Source: Antitrichia curtipendula (lineage: Eukaryota > Streptophyta > Bryopsida > Hypnales > Leucodontaceae). Taken from it: 64,000 nucleotides of DNA. The notes below the pieces were generated by a model. The model worked only from the letters and a program-made list of their open reading frames with translations, made no database searches and was not told where the DNA came from. This document shows, piece after piece, positions 58,020 through 64,000 of the stretch. The stretch lies in the NCBI GenBank assembly GCA_951230915.1, contig OX579635.1, positions 30,008,001-30,072,000 on the forward strand. The letters are read 5' to 3'. The stretch's first letter is position 1. Each line of letters starts with the position of its first letter. The position numbers were made by a program, and so were the translations under genes.

Positions 58020-58690
58020 ATGGCGACTGCCAATGTGAGTGACAACTCAGCTGCTCCTGCTGGGACAGAGAAGAGGCATCCCGAGGAGAAGCCCAGCGCC
58101 GAAGAAGCTCCCGCTGCTGTTGTGGCTCCTGAAGTCACGAGGTTTCCCACGGTTGGTTTCTTTATTCCATGTTACTTTGAATGTCATGTCGTTTTGGTGA
58201 TGGCCAGATAGTCTTGAAGATGAGAACGTTGTAAGACATAACGCTACGGGTTTGTACTCATGGATCTCGAGTTTTTTGGGGTTATGACTGCTCCTCCACC
58301 AACTGAATTTTAGCATTATGTTTTTTTTAGATGATTGAGATACTTATTCCACGGTCAAAAAAGAAGAAGAATCGCTGAAGTAAAATCTAGGTTGGTCGTG
58401 CTGCTGTCTGTTTGGTTTTAGGTCTTGAGGAGAGAGTCAAATTGAGTAAAGATATGGTGAGTTATGTTAAAAATAAACAGATATGGCGACTACATTAGCC
58501 ATTAACCCTGGTTCCTTGTCTCATTTTGCAGGACTTGGATGGAGCAAGTCACGGTCCAGTTTGGAAGAGCGTTGGCGTGCCGTTGAAAGCGGATCCCGCC
58601 AACAATCCTAGTAGTGATGAGTGGGATCAGGCTAGGCAAGCTTTCAAAGAGACGGGCCTTCTCAAGCGTGTTACTTCAGAACTCGGTTAA
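58020..58690 (+). CDS. Small unidentified protein, three exons
   Basis: Exons 58020-58155, 58422-58456 and 58532-58690 join in consistent phases (1, then 0) to give 109 residues: an Ala/Glu/Pro-rich start (MATANVSDNSAAPAGTEKRH), a 35-bp mini-exon (LEERVKLSKDM) and a C-terminal part DLDGASHGPVWKSVGVPLKA...FKETGLLKRVTSELG. There is no signal peptide or membrane segment. The family is not recognised. Support comes from GC content and codon-like composition well above the surroundings, an ATG in good context (GTGCAATGGCG) and splice consensus at the last intron (GATATG|GTGAGT, TTGCAG|GA). The first donor (GTTG|GTTTCT) is weak, so the exon 1 end is uncertain. Confidence 0.5.
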
Positions 58691-60956
58691 ATCTTGTTCC
58701 ACATGTGTACAGTAAACTTGTATCAACCTGAGAATAATTAGCTCGTGAAGGTCGGGAAGTGCACGTTGCAAGTTCCACGAAGCACTGGGTTTGGAGAATT
58801 TTTAGGCATCCCCATGGCCACCAAGTTCAGCGAGTACCGCTCAAGTTCATCCAGTCATCTTCAGCAAGGTACATGCTTGTCTTCTTAGGAGCGTGGTGAA
58901 TGTTCGGGATCGATGCTGGACAGCAATTAGATGAGCAGAAATCGTCTAGAGTTGGTGGTTTGGGTAGACTATTCATGTATATCACTTGCCAAGCCGCACT
59001 CTGTCAAAAAGTTATGTGGAAAGGGATCAGCAATGAAATGTCTCCTATTTCAGAGATTTTTGGCATGTGCACCACCGTCATGAGTACATTGGCACCCAGC
59101 TTGTCAAGTGTTGTTTGATGGTACAGATGGCACAGACATCGTGGTTGCTGCTTACGATACTATTGGTCTGAGAACACTACTGAAAATTTATGCAATTGAA
59201 GTAATCTCTTCGGCAGTCTCCATCAATTTATGCTACGACTGGTTTACCTACTGTAGCTGAACTTTGTGTACAACCCGCTGGCATGAGTGAAGGGCGTACA
59301 TTTTTCCGGTCGATAAATCGCTGCAACCTGTGGAAGCTTCAGTTTTTAGGCTGATTAGATGTGGTGCACCCCAGGTGAACCCATCGCCCTATCGCATGTC
59401 ACATCCTCTGTTTCATACCAAACCCTATTACCCAGTTCACAGTTTACACTGCTCATCATACTCTGATATGACACAGGATTCACGCAAATGTGATGCGACG
59501 AAGTTTGAAAGGCGTGAGGAAGAATCCTGGCCACCCTCTTCAACCCTTGTCCTGTGTATTTCAGGAGAACACTTTTTACATTTTCGAATTTAGGCGAGGA
59601 CTGCTGGTAAGACAAATAACGAAGCCCAATTTGTAACCGAAGCACCTTGAAGATAAGAATGCGAAGAGTGATTTGCAAAAGGAATGAAGTCCAATCGATG
59701 TGTCGATTTGTCTCTGAAAATTAAATTTGTATATGCAGGGATGAGGAAGTTTTAATTTTTTTTTAATTGCCCGAATCTTCACATTTCGAAAAAGTTGAAC
59801 TGGAACCGAAAAAATAAAAGGTAGAACCGTAGGAGTACCTATTTATGATAAGCTTACCAGCTTGTGGGATATGGGAAATTTGTGAGAAATTGAGTTCAAT
59901 GTATGCAAACATAAGGATGAGGAAAAATGCAAAATTATAAAACCATTTTTTTTCCCATGAAGGAATATTTTTGTCAATGGAAATGTGGATTTTTTATTTA
60001 TATTTTCGTTTCATAGACACATATATGATGATTAGTTTAAAGAAGAGAGATAAGTGGACAAGAAGATACAAATGAAGAATCTTTTTTAATGAATAGAATA
60101 TTCAACTATTGTCTACAATAGATCATCTTGTATTGAAGCTAGTATTTTTTTTATGCATGATTTTTTGCCAATTGGCTATGGTCGAATGATGTTGGACATT
60201 TTTTGTAAAAGAAATTTTTATTTTAGGGATCAAGATAGCAAGATTATTGTTGTATTTTAAGACCAATAGCCAAATATTATCTAGGTGTCACCTAATTTTT
60301 ATATAGATATCACCAAGTATCATCCAAGTTTCACCCAAGTATTTGGACGCTTGAAATCCTTACTTGTGATTGGACAAAATGTTGAAATTGGTTTGAACTC
60401 CTTTACACCTAGAAGCTAGTCTAATTTTGTGGAATGAATTTTTTACTAATGATTTGACATTATCTAACATGGCCCAAGGCCTAAGCTCAATGAATTGGAG
60501 GTGCACCAAAAATTGAAGGGCCAATGTCAGATTTCAATTCAAAATTAATTTTTTTTCAAATATTATTTTTTCAACAAATCAAATTTGTTGGATTTTATAC
60601 AATTGGCCGCAAAGGGAATTGGCCCAGCTTCTAGGCTTGTAAATGACCTTGAAAGAGGGATAGGGGCTGAAATTTTATAGGTTTTATTGAATTGGCTCAA
60701 CTTCTTGGCCTCAAGGTCTTTACATACTAGAGAATTGACCTTCATTACAATCTGTTTTAAATGAGTAGTTGAGGGTAGCCTTAAATCAAGCCTTATGTCT
60801 AAATTGAAATTTTGTGCAATCGACCTCAAGGGGAATTGGCCTAGAATCTACATGTAAAGTGACCCTTAAACCACCATCTAAAAAGAATACTAAAATAGGG
60901 CTTCTGTGTTAAGAAATTAATCATGCTTTACAAATAACTTTTCATGAAACTCTAAT
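58691..60956. other. Intergenic DNA, no gene recognised
   Basis: 58740-59640 is less AT-rich and may be the 3' region of the small gene or a decayed gene; short frames there show no domain. 59700-60956 is AT-rich with nothing identifiable. Confidence 0.45.
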
Positions 60957-61885
60957 TTAACCCTTAAAGTCCCAAGGCCCCAATTTCCATCAAAAACCAC
61001 TTAAAATTGTCATTTCTATAGCAAAGAGCAATAAAAAATTAAAAAAATTCTTTAGGCATATCTTATTGTAGGATCTTGTATTAGTCTAGTACAAGAATGT
61101 GCAGAAGAAATTTCACAAACTTTGAGTGCGTAGATTGCAAGATATTTGCGCTTCAAGTGAAGGAAACAAATTTTTTTGCACCTTGCTCAATTACAATTTT
61201 TGGTTTTGAACCTCCATAACTTATAATTTTTGCTCTACTAATTTTGAATTTATAATTTAATATGATAAATAAATGAGTTGAGAGTCTAAGAAAATTAGAA
61301 CAAATTATCACCTAGTTTTCACTCATTAAAAAATTGTCATGTAGAAGTAGGTTCAAGATTGAAAGAAAATCTAAATTGTTAATAGCTTTAAGAGGGAATT
61401 GAAATACACCAATCGCAACAGTGAGATTGTTCTAGCAAAAGATCTTAACCTTGTGAAACTTTTTTTTTGGAAAAATTGTGAAAATTGTGGTAAAAAATAA
61501 ATCCTACAAGTTATTTTCTCAAGAAGGTTCTTTGATTGCCCAAAAAACAAGATTTTCTATAACTTTCACATAACAAATCCAAATGAAATAAATCAAAGCT
61601 TTCTATGTACATAAAAATATAATATATACAAAACAAATTTTTAAAACTTTTTCCTTTAAGTTTCTTTGAAGGGTTTTTTCTGCCTACTGGACTAAAAAAA
61701 GGGCTTTTTGTGCCATAACTTTTGCTCCCGGACTTCGATTGAAATAAAAATTATGTTTTCGGAAAGCCAATGATTTTTCCTATCTTCACAAAAAAATTCA
61801 GAAAACTATGACAAATATTGAGACCATAGGAGCCTGCCCAAATCCATTTTGTCCCTCGAGGGGACAATAGGACTTTAGAGGTTAA
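60957..61885. mobile_element. Third TTAA-flanked element, 921 bp
   Basis: TTAA at 60957-60960 and 61882-61885. Left end CCCTTAAAGTCCCAAGGCCCC and right end (minus strand) CCTCTAAAGTCCTATTGTCCCC are similar inverted repeats with mismatches. The length is close to the other TTAA elements but the interior is not obviously the same subfamily. No long frame. Confidence 0.6.
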
Positions 61886-62892
61886 ATTCATACCAATCAT
61901 TTTTAGATAAAAATAGAAGATTATTGACTTTTGTAACTATTTTGCTTCAACAGGAATTTTTGGGTATAATAAATTGTCACAAGACTTCACAACATTGGTG
62001 CAATTTGGAAAGTAAGGAGTTTGATAGGCTCAAACTTATTAGAGTGTGAAAATTTGCCACGATAAAAAAACATGACTTTGCTCAATTTTTGAACGTTTGT
62101 TTTATTTCTAATTATTAATCCCTTGGGGCCGCCTTCTTTCAGGGGGGTTCTCTGCTAGAAAAAACAAATTATATTTTCATTTTTAGCGGTTGGATCCAGC
62201 CCTTTTTTTTTGGCACCATGGGGCCAGATAGCACCATTTCAAAATAAAATTCTACTTTTTGCCAGATAAAAGTAATTTTTTTTCGCCAAAAATTTTCCAT
62301 TTCTATTTAAAATGTGGATGAAGTCGCCAAATTTGGATGAAAAAGTGCATAAATATGACTGAAAAGTATTTTTTGATCCAAAAGATGGATGAATGTAGAA
62401 ATACAATGCTTCACCAAATTTTAAGTGATCGCCACCCTGGCACTTTCTCAAAAAGGTTAAAAAAAGGGCTGGTCGGATCTGATGTTGAAGGGAAAATTCA
62501 ATTGTACCGATGTAAACTGCGATGGTTGAAGTTCGGCAATTAAAATTTGGAACCGGTTTGGTCAGGATAAGTACTGCATCGATGAAGTGGAAGGTGCCGC
62601 TTCAATGAATGATAGATGGATCGTAGATTGTACAGGTTATGTGAATGGCTCTTACTAGCGATTTAGGTAGAATCAAAATATCAAATTGTAAATTTTGTGA
62701 GAGAATGATATGATGAAGGGTCTCAACTTTGAATTTCAACAAGAAGTCTTAATTACAATCTGTTGTAGCTAGTGCATGAAAGGCATGGGGATTTACGGGC
62801 TAGAAATTGTGCAAAAAACACAATAAATTATGAGTATTTTAGGAAAATGAGATTCATGTTTTTTGGAAATCCAGTCAATCAAGTACTTTGAC
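61886..62892. other. Intergenic DNA
   Basis: No gene recognised. Both short frames near 62239-62543 lack domains. Confidence 0.45.
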
Positions 62893-62894
62893 TA

Positions 62895-63439
62895 AGGTAA
62901 ACCTGCCTATGACAGGCAGAATGACTGATTTGTTGTATTGTCATTAGCAAAAATAATCAAATTTTTTTCCATACAAAGACACATGTGAGAAATGAAGAAA
63001 GCAACTAGAATTTTATTTTTTGGATAAAATATGAATTTTTTGTGAATTTTTGAAGTGTATTGTCTAGTAAGCCCAAAAGAGTCTGTAGACTACCCCAAAT
63101 CAGCAGAAAATTGTTTCCATGATGGTCATCTTTCTACCTAAAACAGTCATAATATTTTCTAAGATGGCTACAAGACTTTCTAACATGGACATGACATGAA
63201 GAAATAAAAAAACTACTTTTTACTACCAGTTTTAGACTAGATTGGTGTAAGTGTTCATAACAGTTACTAATAACTTCATAACCATATCCCAAGGCTTTGA
63301 TAACAACTACAAATCAACCTTATGCAGTCTTTATCCCATTTTTAAGAAAAAGTTTCTCATAGATTGATAAAAGACTGTAATGGGGGAGTTTAGTAGGTGC
63401 CTGTCATGGGTGGTTTGCATGTTATGGGCAGGTTTACCT
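62895..63439. mobile_element. Mariner-like MITE, 545 bp, TSD TA
   Basis: Left end AGGTAAACCTGCCTATGACA and right end (minus strand) AGGTAAACCTGCCCATAACA match at 18 of 20, flanked by TA at 62893-62894 and 63440-63441. A second inner pair of 'atgacaggca' (about 62910, inverted near 63400) extends the pairing. No transposase frame. Confidence 0.7.
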
Positions 63440-63720
63440 TAGTAGTGATGTAAAGCTATGAATTTTTGCAAAAGCACTATCACAAGTTAGAACTCATTCT
63501 AAATGCGCAACATTCAAAACGGGTAAAGGTTTGGGTGTGGGGACAAAGCCAAAGCTTAATCGGGCCGGGCAATGCCATAGCACTGTTTACATGGCTAACT
63601 GCCAATAGAAATCCATTGCCCGATGTGCCTAATCCCTTCAGAAGCCTCATGTTTCCACCAGAGTGAAGGCATTCCTAGGCTTCAATGGGAATTTGGCGCG
63701 CAAAGATAACAACGCACTCA

Positions 63721-64000
63721 CACTATAAAAAAATCACATTTTTGGTGATGTTTTTCCACTAACGTGCGATGTTTGATAAAACATGAAGAAGATGTCGGAG
63801 GACATCTGGCCCAATAAGGTAGATTTTTGTGGATGTTGTGAAAAACATTAGCACGTTCCAGTGAATCCAAGTTGATGTTATCATTGATGCTGATGTTTTA
63901 TTTGACATGACTAAAGACATACGGATGTTTTTTGGAACATCCAAAAAAACATAAACTACCAAGTCAGCAAGAAGACCAATTTTGACTATGGGTAAGTTAG
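63721..64000 (+). mobile_element. Possible 5' end of a second CACTA element, cut by the window
   Basis: CACTATAAAAAAATCAC at 63721 resembles a CACTA terminus. It is followed by many short direct and inverted 'gatgt/acatc' words (63748-63950), the kind of subterminal repeat seen in CACTA elements. The other end is outside the window. Confidence 0.45.

Noticed and set aside
1..64000. LTR retrotransposons, CRISPR arrays, bacterial operons
   Set aside because: No paired LTRs, gag-pol frames, spacer arrays or prokaryotic gene organisation were seen.

Overview
The window looks like nuclear DNA of a land plant. The evidence is a plastid fibrillin, an AMI1-type amidase, an mTERF fragment and two double-B3 proteins of the VRN1/REM type, all split by GT-AG introns. 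Most introns are about 100-500 bp. Intergenic DNA is very AT-rich and full of short DNA transposons. I saw no convincing LTR retrotransposon, no rRNA and no tRNA. The short introns and VRN1-like B3 proteins fit a non-seed plant (moss, liverwort or lycophyte), but this is inference and I cannot name a species.

Layout: 0-13 kb is AT-rich repeat DNA with MITE-like elements (4312-4583, 5131-5901, 10421-11764). 13.3-26.8 kb holds two tandem paralogous double-B3 genes on the minus strand (13315-17278 and 24010-26783). They are separated by a dense cluster of terminal-inverted-repeat elements sharing one end motif, including a 1.2-kb near-palindrome. The first B3 gene has a tandem array of three symmetric phase-1 mini-exons (72, 78 and 84 bp) that repeats the end of its exon 1.

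30.2-37.2 kb is a nested transposon. A 6,080-bp PIF/Harbinger element (DDE transposase plus convergent SANT/Myb-like ORF, TSD TTA) sits inside an older ~0.96-kb element flanked by TTAA. A second intact copy of the host element at 55.9-56.9 kb preserves the empty site. The transposase carries one in-frame TAG.

38.6-47.2 kb is a gene island: fibrillin (minus), a small unidentified three-exon candidate, an AMI1-like amidase with its full Lys-Ser-Ser triad (plus), and a frameshifted, truncated mTERF gene (plus).

47-64 kb is again repeat DNA: a Tourist-like MITE, a GC-rich 361-bp Mutator-like foldback element with a perfect 10-bp TSD, a 2-kb non-autonomous CACTA element containing a ~320-bp hairpin, two further TTAA elements, a mariner-like MITE and one small unidentified three-exon gene (58020-58690).

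Exon models were assembled by hand from reading frame, splice phase and family or paralog alignment from memory. No database search was run.
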